Shown piece after piece: positions 26,660 to 38,595 of a stretch of 64,000 bases of DNA. The DNA comes from Lacimicrobium sp. SS2-24 (GTDB lineage Bacteria; Pseudomonadota; Gammaproteobacteria; Enterobacterales; Alteromonadaceae), in assembly GCF_002201535.1 (NCBI RefSeq), contig NZ_NIWW01000005.1, positions 124,001-188,000 of the forward strand, read 5' to 3'. Position 1 is the stretch's first letter, and every line of letters starts with the position of its first letter. The notes under the pieces are model-generated. The model made no database searches and was not told the origin of the DNA. It saw nothing but the letters and a program-made list of their open reading frames with translations. Position numbers and translations under genes: made by a program.

Positions 26660-28117
26660 TTACCCTTGCTGCCATTTCATCAGGTTAAGAAACTCACGCC
26701 GGGTTTTCGGCCCATAGGTCTTAAAATGGGGCTGTGGAGCCTGCTGATATTCGGCTTTGCTAGTAGCAATACGGTCCTTGCCCATAAAGCGCTGTACTTC
26801 CTCTATACTCACCTGATAGGGCTTAGTGGCATTGAGGCCAAATATCTTGCGTTTGAGTGTTGGTGTCAAAGACGAATAACCATATTGTTGTTGAAAGGTG
26901 TCACTGATCTGAAAGCTTCTGAAGGCCTGAATCTGATCCTGTGGTGAGCCATACCAGATGGAGTCCGTGCCCCATAATACGTTGTTTTCGCCCACGTAGC
27001 GGATCAGTTTGCCCAGCAGGTGTGCTGCCTGTTCGGGATGGCGCATCACGAAGCGCCAGGTCGAGCCCAGTTCAGCATACACATTAGTGTTGGGGGCAAT
27101 GTCATTATCGATCAGCGATTGCACCAGGCTGTCTGTTCCCGCTCTTCCAGCCCCCTGGTTAAAGGCCTGCTCCTCAACGCCAGGATCAAAACCAGAGTGG
27201 TAGATAATAAAGTTGATATCAGGAAACGCCTTAGCAACGATGCCAATGTCGGTACACAGGCTGTGTTCATAGGATTGCTGACCAAAAGGAATACCCTTGT
27301 GAATACAGATATTATTCACGCCCAGTTGTCGGGCCTTTTCAATCATGGCGATACCGGGGGCCTCATGCAGGAAGAAACCCTGACCCTCTGGTCCCCATTG
27401 GGTATAGGTCTTCCAGGCGCTGACCTGCCATTTCTCGGCCAGCTCTTCCATGCCTTGTAAGTCACCATCCTGATTGGGGTTGACCCGACCGTGTAATAGC
27501 AGCCTCTGGTCTCCCTCAAGCTCATCAATAATGCGGCGGGTGGCGTCGGCCTCTTCTATGGTCAGCGGCTCGTTCTCCCGGCGCGAGGGAACAAAAGAAA
27601 GCACCATCATATTGGTGTCGCTGTCCATAAACACGTCTTTGACAAACTGCTTAGGACCCAGGCATTGCAGGTAAGATCTGTCCCCGGGTATATCGGCCAG
27701 AGAACAGGCTGCGCCAGGCATACCGGCAAAAGGTGTCGCTTGTTCAGGTAACTGGTTGAGCCAGCGGCCATTGGGGTCCACAAAGTGTCCTTGTATATCG
27801 AAGATAAACTCATCGCCCATCAATGCCGCATCAGCAGGTTCAGTTTCCATCGCCGCCTCTCCAGACAACTGGTAGAAGCCCCCGGTAAGACCCGCTGCGG
27901 CATTCACCTTGTTGGCACACAGCAGGGTGGTTGCGGCGGCACAGGTTGATAACATGAAAGTGCGTCGGTCTAGCCCCAGACGATGAGCGCCGAGATCTAT
28001 CTGCTGGTCAGCGAGTTGATTGATATGCTTTTCTCTTTGACTAAGTCGTGGTGGAACAAATTCTCCATTGGAGGTGGTGTCCATTTTGATCGGCAGTACA
28101 GGAATACGAGCGGGCAT
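26660..28117 (-). CDS. Amidohydrolase family protein with twin-arginine signal
   Basis: A 485-residue metal-dependent hydrolase of the amidohydrolase-2 (TIM-barrel) group. DRRTFMLSTCAAATTLL at 50-66 is a twin-arginine-type export signal, placed unusually far from the start. After it, FDIQGHFVDPNGRW gives an early metal-binding His. ICIHKGIPFG, IIYHSGFDP and LWGTDSIWYG match the later barrel-strand motifs that hold His and Asp ligands. AAGGAG 7 bases before the ATG at 28117 supports this start. Substrate is unknown; relatives include decarboxylases and lactonases. Bases 28118-28345 hold no gene. Confidence 0.85.
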   Translation of the reverse strand: MPARIPVLPIKMDTTSNGEFVPPRLSQREKHINQLADQQIDLGAHRLGLDRRTFMLSTCAAATTLLCANKVNAAAGLTGGFYQLSGEAAMETEPADAALMGDEFIFDIQGHFVDPNGRWLNQLPEQATPFAGMPGAACSLADIPGDRSYLQCLGPKQFVKDVFMDSDTNMMVLSFVPSRRENEPLTIEEADATRRIIDELEGDQRLLLHGRVNPNQDGDLQGMEELAEKWQVSAWKTYTQWGPEGQGFFLHEAPGIAMIEKARQLGVNNICIHKGIPFGQQSYEHSLCTDIGIVAKAFPDINFIIYHSGFDPGVEEQAFNQGAGRAGTDSLVQSLIDNDIAPNTNVYAELGSTWRFVMRHPEQAAHLLGKLIRYVGENNVLWGTDSIWYGSPQDQIQAFRSFQISDTFQQQYGYSSLTPTLKRKIFGLNATKPYQVSIEEVQRFMGKDRIATSKAEYQQAPQPHFKTYGPKTRREFLNLMKWQQG

Positions 28118-28345
28118 GAGTGTTCTCCTTAATGCAAGCCAGATAAAGCTAGCAGTGAAAACACAACTCTGCCTCCCGGTGTGGGGTGAAAACGCGTTGA
28201 TTGGAGGAGATGGCGGGGTTACCGACGGCGGCAGAACCGAGAACCATCGAATGTGCTGATCGTCGGTTTAGTTGTATCCGCACAGATGCACGCTTGGCGA
28301 AACGTGGTACTGAGTTTGTTCTTTGTTTAGGTTAAAACTGCTGCG

Positions 28346-29317
28346 TCAGTCTTCCCGTGACACGGACAACCGTGCCAGTGAAATCAGGGCTTGCTTATAG
28401 TCCGATTCAGGCAGGCTCTGAATAGCCTGGACGGCCTGTTCAGAGGCTTTGATGGCCTGTTGGCGTGTGTATTCCAATGCTCCGGTTTGTTGCATGGCCT
28501 GCAAAATTGGCTTGAGATTGGCTAATCCATTGCCGTGTTCGATGGCATTTCGAATCATTTCTGCCTGAGTTGTATCGCCATGCCACATCGCATAAAGCAG
28601 AGGCAGGGTGGGTTTGCCTTCGGCCAGGTCATCTCCCACGTTCTTGCCGGTCTTGTTACTGTCCGCATCATAATCCAGCACATCGTCAATCAGCTGAAAG
28701 GCCGTGCCAAGATAACGCCCATAATCCTGTAATGCCTTCTCAATATCGGGGGATTGATCGGTAAGCACAGCAGCGAGCTGGGTAGCGGCTTCGAACAGGC
28801 GCGCCGTTTTGCTATAGATCACCTGCATATAACGCTTTTCACTGATATCCGGGTCATTGCAATTCATCAGCTGCATGACCTCACCCTCGGCGATGACATT
28901 GGTGGCATCGGAGAGGATCTCCATGACTTTCATGCGTTTGAGGCTGACCATCATCTGGAAAGAACGGGTATAGAGAAAGTCGCCCACCAGTACGCTGGCC
29001 TGATTGCCAAACAGCTCATTGGCGGTCTCACGACCCCGGCGCATGGTCGACTCGTCTACAACATCGTCGTGCAACAGGGTCGCGGTATGAATAAATTCAA
29101 TGATGGCGGCAAGGGTATGATGCTGGGTACTTTCAATGCCCATTGCCCTGGCACTTAGCACACATAACAGAGGCCGGATACGCTTGCCGCCGCTGTTGAC
29201 GATATAAAAACCCAATTGATTGATCAGTGCAACGTCAGAGCTCACCTGCTGCTGTATCAGATGATTGACTGCCTGCATGTCCTGCTCTGCCAGTTGGCGA
29301 ATCTGCGCTATATTCAT
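28346..29317 (-). CDS. ispB: Octaprenyl diphosphate synthase
   Basis: A 323-residue trans-polyprenyl synthase, the same length as E. coli IspB, making the side chain of ubiquinone and menaquinone from FPP and IPP. The first Asp-rich motif lies in LLHDDVVDESTMRRGRE, and the second in LIDDVLDYDADSNKTGKNVGDDL. I chose the ATG at 29317 (MNIAQIRQLAEQDM), which aligns with E. coli, over an ATG 15 bases upstream. It diverges from rplU, the same layout as in E. coli. Confidence 0.94.
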   Translation of the reverse strand: MNIAQIRQLAEQDMQAVNHLIQQQVSSDVALINQLGFYIVNSGGKRIRPLLCVLSARAMGIESTQHHTLAAIIEFIHTATLLHDDVVDESTMRRGRETANELFGNQASVLVGDFLYTRSFQMMVSLKRMKVMEILSDATNVIAEGEVMQLMNCNDPDISEKRYMQVIYSKTARLFEAATQLAAVLTDQSPDIEKALQDYGRYLGTAFQLIDDVLDYDADSNKTGKNVGDDLAEGKPTLPLLYAMWHGDTTQAEMIRNAIEHGNGLANLKPILQAMQQTGALEYTRQQAIKASEQAVQAIQSLPESDYKQALISLARLSVSRED

Positions 29318-29505
29318 GGATTTTGGGAGCATATCGATTGAAGTCTGGCGGCATTCTTGCAGAAATCTGTTTTCTGTTCCAGTGCAGTGCGTTCAGTCGG
29401 TGTAATATTCAGGTTATAATGCCGACCGATCTGGCTGCGTAAGACATAATGCTCAGGTGCCCGCCATGAGCGGCGTGTGCTGGTCAAATAATTTGACAAT
29501 AGCTC

Positions 29506-29534
29506 TTGCCCAAGCTGAGCACTTCACGTACAAT
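29506..29534 (+). promoter_or_regulatory. Sigma-70 promoter of rplU-rpmA
   Basis: TTGCCC (29506-29511) and TACAAT (29529-29534) are separated by 17 bases, 56 bases before the rplU start. A second -35-like TTGACA lies at 29493 but lacks a well-placed -10. Confidence 0.6.
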
Positions 29535-29589
29535 TCGCGCCCTGTTTTAGAATTGTAGCGTCATGTAGACGCATAGAGCGGAGTTAAGT

Positions 29590-29901
29590 ATGTACGCGGT
29601 TTTCCAAAGTGGTGGTAAACAACACCGTGTGGCTGAAGGCCAAACCGTTCGTCTTGAAAAGATTGAAGTCGCGCCAGGCGAGTCTGTTGAATTTGACGAT
29701 GTGTTGATGATCAGCAACGGTGATGACATTAAAATCGGTACCCCATTTGTTAATGGCGGTAAAGTCAAGGCGGAAGTGGTCACTCATGGTCGTGGCGATA
29801 AGGTTAAGATCGTTAAGTTCCGTCGCCGTAAGCATTCACGCACTCAGATGGGCCACCGCCAGTGGTTCACTGAAGTGAAGATTACCAGTATTAGCGCTTA
29901 A
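29590..29901 (+). CDS. rplU: 50S ribosomal protein L21
   Basis: A full-length 103-residue L21, starting [14 protein letters not shown] and ending [12 protein letters not shown], with the basic [16 protein letters not shown] segment that contacts 23S rRNA. GGAG lies 7 bases before the ATG. First gene of the conserved rplU-rpmA-obgE group. Confidence 0.98.
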   Translation: MYAVFQSGGKQHRVAEGQTVRLEKIEVAPGESVEFDDVLMISNGDDIKIGTPFVNGGKVKAEVVTHGRGDKVKIVKFRRRKHSRTQMGHRQWFTEVKITSISA

Positions 29902-29916
29902 GAGGAGTACTGACAG

Positions 29917-30174
29917 ATGGCACATAAAAAGGCGGGTGGTAGTACTCGTAACGGTCGCGATTCAGAAAGCAAACGCTTAGGTGTTAAGCGCTTTGGTGGC
30001 GAATCAGTATTGGCCGGTAGCATTATTGTTCGTCAGCGTGGTACCAAGTTTCACGCTGGCAACAACGTAGGTTTGGGCAAGGACCACACCCTGTTCGCTC
30101 TGGAGAGTGGCAAGGTGCAGTTTGAAGTTAAAGGTCCCCAGAACCGCAAGTACGTGAGCATCGTTGCTGAATAA
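29917..30174 (+). CDS. rpmA: 50S ribosomal protein L27
   Basis: A full-length 85-residue L27, starting [16 protein letters not shown]. The flexible N-terminal tail reaches the peptidyl transferase centre. There is no Firmicutes-type N-terminal extension to be cleaved. GAGGAG precedes the ATG. The gap from rplU is 15 bases, and a terminator separates it from obgE. Confidence 0.98.
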   Translation: MAHKKAGGSTRNGRDSESKRLGVKRFGGESVLAGSIIVRQRGTKFHAGNNVGLGKDHTLFALESGKVQFEVKGPQNRKYVSIVAE

Positions 30175-30194
30175 ACGGCAGCTCATGTAGCTTG

Positions 30195-30224
30195 AAAAGC
30201 CCCGCCGAAGCGGGGTTTTTTTTT
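30195..30224 (+). terminator. Terminator after rpmA
   Basis: AGCCCCGC and GCGGGGTT pair around a CGAA tetraloop, followed by nine T residues. It probably reduces readthrough into obgE. Confidence 0.92.
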
Positions 30225-30299
30225 GGCTCCGGGTTATGAATTCGGCGCCTGGTGAAGCGATACCATAATGCAATATAAATCCGGTAGAATGCCCAGTAG

Positions 30300-31481
<1,182 letters not shown>

Positions 31482-31489
31482 GGAATACG

Positions 31490-31999
31490 ATGCGAATTTC
31501 AATGATTGCAGCGATGGCAAAGGGGCGGGTTATCGGCTCAGCCAACCGTATGCCCTGGCATTTGCCTGCTGATCTCAGACATTTTAAGAGTAAGACCCTG
31601 GGTAAGCCCGTGGTGATGGGGCGCAAGACTTTTGAATCCATTGGTAAAGCGCTGCCCGGGCGGAAAAACATTGTTGTCAGTAGCGATGCGTCTTTTGCTG
31701 CTGAGGGCGTTGAGCGTGCCGAGAGCCCTGAACAGGCACTCGAGCTGGCTCAGCAGGAACAGGCGGAAGAGGTGATGGTGATTGGTGGGGGAATGCTTTA
31801 CAGCCATTTCTTACCCTTGTGTGAGCGCTTGTACATCACCGAGATTAAACTCGATGTGGACGGTGACACCTACTTCCCCGATTACCAGGCAGAAGCTAAC
31901 TGGCGTGCCTTGGAAGAAGAGCATGTGCAGGCCGATGAAGAAAACCCTTACCCACTGGTCTTTAAGACCTTGCAGCGTCGAAAGGTGCTAGAGGTCTGA
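31490..31999 (+). CDS. folA: Dihydrofolate reductase
   Basis: A 169-residue NADPH-dependent reductase making tetrahydrofolate. It shows RISMIAAMAKGRVIG, the substrate-loop MPWHLPADLRHFK, VVMGRKTFESIG and the nucleotide-binding VIGGGMLY. An ATG at 31478 overlaps the obgE stop, but the ATG at 31490 has AGGA 5 bases upstream and aligns with the E. coli start. In E. coli folA neighbours apaH; here a chemoreceptor gene lies between them. Confidence 0.95.
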   Translation: MRISMIAAMAKGRVIGSANRMPWHLPADLRHFKSKTLGKPVVMGRKTFESIGKALPGRKNIVVSSDASFAAEGVERAESPEQALELAQQEQAEEVMVIGGGMLYSHFLPLCERLYITEIKLDVDGDTYFPDYQAEANWRALEEEHVQADEENPYPLVFKTLQRRKVLEV

Positions 32000-32026
32000 T
32001 TCGTGCAAAAACGGCATGGTAACAAC

Positions 32027-32054
32027 AAAAAACGCGCTTTCCAGCGCGTTTTTT
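32027..32054. terminator. Bidirectional terminator between folA and the chemoreceptor gene
   Basis: AACGCGCT and AGCGCGTT pair around a 4-base loop, with A-runs on one side and T-runs on the other. It can stop transcription from folA and from the convergent chemoreceptor gene. Confidence 0.9.
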
Positions 32055-32078
32055 ATGCCATGACAACAGACGTTGCCA

Positions 32079-34103
32079 TTACACCCTGAATTGTCTCACA
32101 GAGCCTTGCAGTTCATCTGCCAGCTTGGCCACTTCGTGACTGGAGTCAGTGGTTTGCTCGGCCCCGGTTGAGGTCTCTTCTGCAATGGCAACGATGTTTT
32201 CAAGCTTCTCACTGATTTCCTGAGAAACCTGATGCTGCTCACGGGCCGACTGCTCGATTTGGGTCGATACATCGTGCGCTTTATGCACGGCGTTGGTGAT
32301 GAGATCCAGTGCCGAGGTAGCCTTTTCGGTTTGTGTTACGCAGACCTCAGCTTGCTGTTTACCCTGCTGCATCACGTTCACCGCTTTTTCTGCACCGGCC
32401 TGCAGTATTTCAATCATGGACTGAATTTCCTGCGTCGATTCCTGCGTGCGGCTGGCCAGGGTTCTTACTTCATCAGCAACAACGGCAAAACCACGTCCCT
32501 GCTCTCCGGCCCGGGCAGCTTCAATGGCTGCATTGAGTGCCAGCAGGTTGGTCTGGTCGGCCACGCCGCGGATGACATCAAGAATACCGCCGATACTGGC
32601 GCTGTCCTGATTCAGTTTATTAATAACCTCACTGGCCTTCTCAACTTCTTTAGCCAGTGCCATGATGGTGTTGCGGTTTTCCTGAGAAATGGCTTTGACT
32701 TTCTCGGCTTCGGAATCGGCGTTGCGGATCTCGTTGAGGGTATCCTCAGCACTTTGCGAAACCAATTGCGACGTACTGTTCATCTCTGTGGTTGCGGTTG
32801 CCACCTGTGCAATCTGAGATTTCTGTTCCTGTATAGACTTGGTGGTCTGTGCGGTGACGGCTGATGTTTGTTCAGACGCAGCGGCAAGCTGACTGGCTCT
32901 GGAACTGATGCCTGAAATCAGACCCTTGAGGCTGTCTATGAGGTTATTACAGTTTCTGGCCAGCTCACCGAATTCATCCTGGGATGAATCGTCCAGCTTC
33001 TGTGTCAGGTCCCCACCGGAAACCACATGCAGCATTTCGTTGACTTTATTCAGAGGAATGGTGATGGCTCTGACACTGAAAAAGGCAATGGCGGCTGCCG
33101 CGCCCGCAGAGACCAGCATAATAATCACGGTACTGGTGGTGCCTGTTGCCACAGAATCAGCGACATCTTCTTTGGCGATGGCAGTAATGTCATTGGCCTG
33201 GTTTAACAGGGCATCAAGGTCACTAACGGCTGCGGTAATATTGGCCTCAGAGTCTGCCAGCGCATCACTGGCATCCAATTGACTCTCCAGCCGTGCCACC
33301 TGATTGTTCACAATGCCCTGCGATGCCGTTGCTGTGCTCTCAATGTCCAGAATCATCTGTTCTATATCCGCAAGCATGCCACTGTCATCTCGACCAGCTG
33401 CACTTTCTATCATGCTTTGCTTGATGCTGAGCACGTTGTCCAGGGTTAACTGAAGTTCGTTGCCGATGGTTTCTGCCCGGGTAAGATCGGCCGTCTTGCT
33501 ATATTGAGAAGCCACACTGATGAGTGACATCAGCTCTGTTTCCAGGTCTGCGCCAATACGCGCCGCTTCAGCCAGCGCACCACCATTTCGGGCATCATCT
33601 AAATCAGAAAAATCCAGCAACAACATCGACGTATCATCGGTATTGTCTTCCAGTGACATTAACTGCATGGATAAACGTTGCCCCAGCTGCAGGTCATTAC
33701 GGCGGCTGTTGAACATTCTGCTGACGTTATCAGCGTATTCCTGATAAACCGATTCCACCTGATTGAGTGATTTGGTCAGGGCGGCCTGTCCGACAACAGC
33801 TGATTTGAGTTGCTTCAACTGGGTCTCAAAGTTGCCTTTGCTGGTTTCCAGCTGTTTTTGCAGGTTGTCCAGTTTTGTCAGGTCAGACTCGTAATACCCT
33901 TCAAAGGTAATCCGGCCCATATTCATAAAGGAGACCTTGAGTCCGCTGCTGCCCTGAAGTGTCGGGATAGCCAGCTCATTGACTTCTTCAACCGCTGAAT
34001 CGACGCTGCTAAGGTTGACGAGAGAGAAGATACTGATAATAAATAGCAGTAGGGTAATGATGGCAAAACCACCGATAACGCGCATTGCTACTGTTAGTTT
34101 CAT
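32079..34103 (-). CDS. Methyl-accepting chemotaxis protein
   Basis: A 674-residue transmembrane chemoreceptor. TM1 is about 9-30, then a long, mostly helical periplasmic sensor of about 285 residues, TM2 about 318-342, a HAMP domain ([20 protein letters not shown]) and a methyl-accepting coiled coil. The signalling hairpin tip reads [19 protein letters not shown] and is fully conserved. No C-terminal NWETF-type pentapeptide is present. The sensor class looks like a long helical bundle, so the ligand is unknown. GGGGA precedes the ATG. It is a lone gene placed between folA and apaH. Confidence 0.95.
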   Translation of the reverse strand: MKLTVAMRVIGGFAIITLLLFIISIFSLVNLSSVDSAVEEVNELAIPTLQGSSGLKVSFMNMGRITFEGYYESDLTKLDNLQKQLETSKGNFETQLKQLKSAVVGQAALTKSLNQVESVYQEYADNVSRMFNSRRNDLQLGQRLSMQLMSLEDNTDDTSMLLLDFSDLDDARNGGALAEAARIGADLETELMSLISVASQYSKTADLTRAETIGNELQLTLDNVLSIKQSMIESAAGRDDSGMLADIEQMILDIESTATASQGIVNNQVARLESQLDASDALADSEANITAAVSDLDALLNQANDITAIAKEDVADSVATGTTSTVIIMLVSAGAAAAIAFFSVRAITIPLNKVNEMLHVVSGGDLTQKLDDSSQDEFGELARNCNNLIDSLKGLISGISSRASQLAAASEQTSAVTAQTTKSIQEQKSQIAQVATATTEMNSTSQLVSQSAEDTLNEIRNADSEAEKVKAISQENRNTIMALAKEVEKASEVINKLNQDSASIGGILDVIRGVADQTNLLALNAAIEAARAGEQGRGFAVVADEVRTLASRTQESTQEIQSMIEILQAGAEKAVNVMQQGKQQAEVCVTQTEKATSALDLITNAVHKAHDVSTQIEQSAREQHQVSQEISEKLENIVAIAEETSTGAEQTTDSSHEVAKLADELQGSVRQFRV

Positions 34104-34225
34104 AGAAAGTCCCCGGAACAGCTATTGATCAAATCTTAGTGGCAAAATTACCAGAGTAATGGCTGCAGATCACGTGCCAAATTAAACATATGCTAAGTCA
34201 TTGTATCGACGCAAAGATTTTATTC

Positions 34226-35026
34226 TTAAATCTGATGTAAATGGCTGCCTGGTAACTCCAACGCGGTGAGTTTTCCGCCCCATATGTAACCGGTATCCAA
34301 TGCGATGCAGTTTGTCTGCCCGGTCTTGCCCTCCAGTGCGGCCCAATGACCAAACAACACCCTTTGGTGAGCGGACAACTTTGCCTGAGGGTGACTGAAC
34401 CAGGGGTACAACCCTTGCGGCACTGAGCTTAGACCTGATTTTGCTTTTAAATCCAGCTTCAGATCCGAGGTGATCCAGCGCATACGGGTCAGGGCGTCGA
34501 TGATAAACACCAGGCGTTCATAGCCACTGAGCTGTGGTGTCCAGGCTTTGGTGTTATTGCTGTACATGGTCGAAAGCAGCGCCTTCCAGTGGCGACTCTG
34601 CAGACATTGTTCGACTTCTTTGCCAAGGGCTGAGGCCTGCTCAATGGTCCAGCCCGGAAACAGGCCAGCATGACTGAGCAGGGTGTCCTGGTCCGGCGTC
34701 CAGGTCATGGGACGGTACCTCAGCCAATGGGCAAGCTCGTCGCAATCATCTGCTTTGAGCAAGGGACCGAACTTATCCTGCGTCTTCGGCGATTTGATGC
34801 CCAGGTGCACGGCGAGAAAATGCAGGTCATGGTTACCCAACACTGCATTGGCGTGTTTCCCTAAAGAAGAAAAAAACCGTAAGGTCTGCAGGGATTCTTC
34901 GCCGCGACCAATTAAATCTCCTGCTCCCCACAGCGAATCCGTGTCCGCATCGAAGCCAACTTTATCTAATAACTTGCGTAAGGCCGAATAGCTTCCCTGA
35001 ATGTCACCGACGATAAAAGTACGCAT
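34226..35026 (-). CDS. apaH: Diadenosine tetraphosphatase ApaH
   Basis: A 266-residue symmetrical Ap4A hydrolase producing two ADP. Metallophosphatase motifs are GDIQGSY (7-13), GAGDLIGRGEES and GNHDLHF, with later metal His residues in SHAG. Its start overlaps the apaG stop by one base, indicating translational coupling. It ends the lptD-surA-pdxA-rsmA-apaG-apaH series. Confidence 0.95.
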   Translation of the reverse strand: MRTFIVGDIQGSYSALRKLLDKVGFDADTDSLWGAGDLIGRGEESLQTLRFFSSLGKHANAVLGNHDLHFLAVHLGIKSPKTQDKFGPLLKADDCDELAHWLRYRPMTWTPDQDTLLSHAGLFPGWTIEQASALGKEVEQCLQSRHWKALLSTMYSNNTKAWTPQLSGYERLVFIIDALTRMRWITSDLKLDLKAKSGLSSVPQGLYPWFSHPQAKLSAHQRVLFGHWAALEGKTGQTNCIALDTGYIWGGKLTALELPGSHLHQI

Positions 35027-35400
35027 CAGTTGATTAAACTTGGCACAACAAGGCTGAAAACAGGAATGGGCGCCTTAAAGCGAGTTCCGTCAGTGCGCTG
35101 CATTTCATAAAAGCCTTGCATGCTGCCAACAGGAGTTTCAAGGATAGCGCCACTGCTGTATTCATAGCTGTCACCTGGGGCAATAACAGGTTGCTTGCCC
35201 ACCACACCGGCGCCCTGTACTTCACTTTTATTGCCATCAGCGTCGGTGATGAGCCAATAACGATTTAGCAGCTGGACGGCTTGTGTATCATGGTTTTCAA
35301 TGCGCACATGATAGGAAAACGCATATTTTTGTGCATTGGGTATGGAGCTCTGTTCAAGATACTGACTTGTTACATGAATACGGATAGCGTCACTCTGCAT
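35026..35400 (-). CDS. apaG: ApaG protein
   Basis: A 124-residue full-length ApaG domain protein (immunoglobulin-like beta sandwich) of still unclear biochemical role, linked to Co2+/Mg2+ phenotypes and Ap4A metabolism by its neighbourhood. Typical segments are YAFSYHVRIENH, LLNRYWLITDADG and GEQ-like VVGKQPVIAPGDSYEYSSG. It starts 3 bases after the rsmA stop and overlaps apaH by one base. Confidence 0.95.
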   Translation of the reverse strand: MQSDAIRIHVTSQYLEQSSIPNAQKYAFSYHVRIENHDTQAVQLLNRYWLITDADGNKSEVQGAGVVGKQPVIAPGDSYEYSSGAILETPVGSMQGFYEMQRTDGTRFKAPIPVFSLVVPSLIN

Positions 35401-35403
35401 TGA

Positions 35404-36210
35404 TTACCCTCGGGCTGTGTGATCCAACAGATTGGCCAGTGCAGCAAAGTCACTGAGTGAAAGTGTCTCTGCTCTGGCATCTGGATTCAAGCCCAGACTG
35501 CTGATTTGTTCTTCGTTGAGCAGGGTTTTGAGGCTATTGCGAATGGTCTTACGACGCTGATTAAACGCCTGAGCACAAACCTGATTCAGTTTGCCCGGGT
35601 CATTTACCGGTACCGGCTTGTCCTGATAAGGCAGTAATCTGACCACCGCAGAATCCACCTTGGGAGCGGGCTTAAAGGCGCCTGGGGGCACTTCAAGAAC
35701 CGGCAGCACCTGACAATAGTACTGGGTCATCACGGATAAGCGCCCATAGTCTTTGCTTCCCGGGCTTGCGGCCATGCGTTTAACCACTTCTTTTTGCAGC
35801 ATGAAGTGCATGTCGCTGATGACCCCGGCAAACTGGAATAAATGAAACAGCAAGGGAGTTGAAATATTGTATGGAAGATTGCCGAATACCCGAAGTGGAT
35901 GTTCGCTGTCGGTCAGTGAAGCAAAATCAAACTTCATCGCATCGGCTTCGATAATGGTCAGCTTACTGGAAATAAAGGGATGCGTGCGCAATCGTGCCGC
36001 CAGATCTCTGTCCAACTCTACCACAGTGAGCTTGTTCACGTGCTCGCAGACGGGCTCTGTTAGTGCGCCAAGACCCGGGCCAATTTCCACCAGATTTTCA
36101 TCAGCTTGTGGGTTAATGGCATCGATAATGGCAGAGATGATGTAGGGATCATGGAGAAAGTTCTGACCGAAGCGTTTTCTCGCCGTATGGCCCTGGTGTT
36201 TTTTACTCAT
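35404..36210 (-). CDS. rsmA: 16S rRNA dimethyladenosine transferase RsmA (KsgA)
   Basis: A 268-residue SAM-dependent enzyme that dimethylates A1518 and A1519 near the 3' end of 16S rRNA. It shows [12 protein letters not shown] at the N-terminus, the SAM motif [12 protein letters not shown] and the catalytic NLPYNIST. Loss causes kasugamycin resistance in E. coli. Its ATG overlaps the pdxA stop by 4 bases. Confidence 0.97.
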   Translation of the reverse strand: MSKKHQGHTARKRFGQNFLHDPYIISAIIDAINPQADENLVEIGPGLGALTEPVCEHVNKLTVVELDRDLAARLRTHPFISSKLTIIEADAMKFDFASLTDSEHPLRVFGNLPYNISTPLLFHLFQFAGVISDMHFMLQKEVVKRMAASPGSKDYGRLSVMTQYYCQVLPVLEVPPGAFKPAPKVDSAVVRLLPYQDKPVPVNDPGKLNQVCAQAFNQRRKTIRNSLKTLLNEEQISSLGLNPDARAETLSLSDFAALANLLDHTARG

Positions 36211-37196
36211 TGTTTGGCTCCGGCCATATCAATGGCTTTTTGCAGGGCCAGCCTGAAGCTGCCTGTATCGGCTTCCCCGCTGCCAGCTAAGTCCAGTGCG
36301 GTGCCATGATCCACGGATGTGCGGATAAAAGGCAGACCCAGTGTAATGTTTACCGCCGCACCAAAGCCTTTGTATTTGAGCACGGGTAAGCCCTGGTCAT
36401 GATACATTGCCAGCACCACATCCGCTTGTTGCAGATATTTGGGTTGAAAAATGGTGTCTGCCGGAAGCGGTCCCACCAGATTCAGTCCTTCCGCGCGTAA
36501 TGCTTCCAGTGCCGGAATAATCACATCCAGTTCTTCTGTACCAAGATGGCCACCCTCACCGGCATGGGGGTTTAAGCCGCAGACCAGGATGCGTGGTTCG
36601 GGGATAGCAAACTTGGCTTTCAGATCGGCATTAACAATGCGGATAACTTTATGTAAGCGGTCTTGTGTAATGGCCTTAGACACATAGGCCAGCGGAATGT
36701 GCGTCGTGGCCAGTACCACCCGCAGCCCCTCGGTTGCCAGCATCATCACCACATCGGCAATATTAGCCTGATGGGCAAAATACTCTGTATGCCCGCTGAA
36801 AGAGATGCCGGCCTGATTAATAATGCCTTTGTGAACCGGGCCCGTTACGACCGCATCAAATTCACCGCTGAGATTTTTACTGCTGGCCTGACGCAGGGTC
36901 TCTACGACGTACTGACCATTGCCCGCATCCAGTTTTCCGGCCTGCACAGCAACCGCCGTTGGGACAGACTGAATGTATGCCTGCCCCGGTTTTTGCAGGG
37001 CCTTGTTCTGCTCATCATAAGGCAGCAGCGTTAAGGGCAAGCCAAGGGCTTCAGCGCGCTGTTGAAGCATGTCCTGACACCCAAACAATACCAATTGCGC
37101 CGGCCAGGATTGTTGCAATAAAGCAATGATCAGGTCAGGACCAATACCGGCAGGTTCTCCCGGCGTAATGGCGATACGCAGAGGACGATCACTCAA
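36207..37196 (-). CDS. pdxA: 4-hydroxythreonine-4-phosphate dehydrogenase
   Basis: A 329-residue NAD-dependent enzyme of pyridoxal phosphate synthesis. It starts with [13 protein letters not shown]; the zinc-binding His residues are in [19 protein letters not shown] and [17 protein letters not shown]. It overlaps rsmA by 4 bases and begins 5 bases after surA, so it is within a tight operon. Confidence 0.97.
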   Translation of the reverse strand: MSDRPLRIAITPGEPAGIGPDLIIALLQQSWPAQLVLFGCQDMLQQRAEALGLPLTLLPYDEQNKALQKPGQAYIQSVPTAVAVQAGKLDAGNGQYVVETLRQASSKNLSGEFDAVVTGPVHKGIINQAGISFSGHTEYFAHQANIADVVMMLATEGLRVVLATTHIPLAYVSKAITQDRLHKVIRIVNADLKAKFAIPEPRILVCGLNPHAGEGGHLGTEELDVIIPALEALRAEGLNLVGPLPADTIFQPKYLQQADVVLAMYHDQGLPVLKYKGFGAAVNITLGLPFIRTSVDHGTALDLAGSGEADTGSFRLALQKAIDMAGAKQ

Positions 37197-37201
37197 GATG
37201 G

Positions 37202-38491
37202 TTACTCCAGCACTTCGATATAGGCACTGTCACGCATTTCGCGCAGCCAGTTGTCCGTTTCTTCTGCAAATTTACGGTTAAACAGCAGACGATAGGCTTT
37301 TTCTTCCTGTACTTTATCGGTGACATCACCCACGCGTCGGTCTAGCAGCTGAACGATATGCCAGCCGTGAGTCGAGCGGAAGGGATCACTGATCTCTCCC
37401 TGTTCGAGTCGCTCTAATGCTTCTTTAAAGGCAGGCACATAAGCGCTGGGGTCAGACCAGCCCAGTTCGCCGCCTTTGAGGGCAGAACCCGGGTCGGCTG
37501 AATGCTCTTTTGCCAGTTCCGCAAAGTCAGCTTCTCCGGCGAGAATCTGCTCTTTAAACTCTCTGAGCATCTGTCTTGCCCGTTCTTCACTGAGAATCAC
37601 AGTAGGCTTAATTAAAATATGACGGGAGTTCACTTCAGTGATTTCAACCTGCTCAACCCCTTTGAGGTCCATGACCTTGAGGATATGAAAACCCGCGCCA
37701 CTGCGGATAGGTCCGATCAGCTCACCTTTCTTCTTATCCTGAACCGCTTCTGCAAACAGTGTCGGCATAGCATTAATATTCATCCAGCCCATGTCGCCAC
37801 CTTCCAGTGCTTTAGCGCCGGAGGAAGATGCAATCGCAATTTTGGCAAAGTCTGAGCCGTTGTTCAGCAGCTCAAGCACTTTATCTGCGCGGTCTCTGGC
37901 ACTGTCGATGTCTTCTTCACTCGGCTCCGGGGGAAAGCCAATAAGGATATGACCAAGGCGATATTCAGCCTGCTGCAGACCCTGCTGTTGCATCAGTCTG
38001 ACCAGACTCTCCACTTCCTGAGGCGTAATATAGACACGACGGCGCACATTGGCGCGACGCACTTCACCGGTAATCAGCTCACGACGCACCTCTTCGCGAT
38101 AGCTGTCGTAGCTCACCCCTTCGGCGGTCAGCCCGGCTCGGAGCTGCTCTACCGTGACACCTTCGCTCTGAGCAATACTTTCAATGGTTTGCTCAAGCTG
38201 AGGGTCGCTGACCTGGATCCCCATTCGCTCTGCCATCTGCATTTGCAGATTAGTAAGAATGAGGCGTTCAGTAGCCTGGGTGCGCACAGCCTGATCCGAT
38301 GGCAAGTCCTGCCCGGAGGCAATGGCGTTGCGTTTAACGGATTGGACCAGTTCCTGGATTTCACTCTCCAGCACCACGCCCTGATCGACAATGACCGCAA
38401 CGCGATCCAATTCCTGGGGCTGGCTGCTGACTACAACCGGGAAAAACAGTAAAAAGCAAAGTACAGCGTTTAATTTCATATTCGACTTCAT
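37202..38491 (-). CDS. surA: Periplasmic chaperone/peptidyl-prolyl isomerase SurA
   Basis: A 429-residue periplasmic folding factor for outer membrane proteins. A signal peptide covers about 1-24, then the N-terminal chaperone domain ([17 protein letters not shown]), two parvulin domains (first about 170-270 with GHILIGF, second about 283-385 with RHILIKP and GWHIVQLLD) and a C-terminal helix. A second ATG 12 bases downstream also gives a good signal peptide, so the exact start is uncertain. It follows lptD by 104 bases and probably helps fold LptD. Confidence 0.95.
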   Translation of the reverse strand: MKSNMKLNAVLCFLLFFPVVVSSQPQELDRVAVIVDQGVVLESEIQELVQSVKRNAIASGQDLPSDQAVRTQATERLILTNLQMQMAERMGIQVSDPQLEQTIESIAQSEGVTVEQLRAGLTAEGVSYDSYREEVRRELITGEVRRANVRRRVYITPQEVESLVRLMQQQGLQQAEYRLGHILIGFPPEPSEEDIDSARDRADKVLELLNNGSDFAKIAIASSSGAKALEGGDMGWMNINAMPTLFAEAVQDKKKGELIGPIRSGAGFHILKVMDLKGVEQVEITEVNSRHILIKPTVILSEERARQMLREFKEQILAGEADFAELAKEHSADPGSALKGGELGWSDPSAYVPAFKEALERLEQGEISDPFRSTHGWHIVQLLDRRVGDVTDKVQEEKAYRLLFNRKFAEETDNWLREMRDSAYIEVLE

Positions 38492-38595
38492 TGGTTTGTA
38501 ATTTTACGGATCCTCAACGCCGCCCAGCTTGCCCACTTTAATGCTGTGGTCAAGGGGAAATTCCTGGCGAAGCAATGGATCCCGCTTCGATGATA

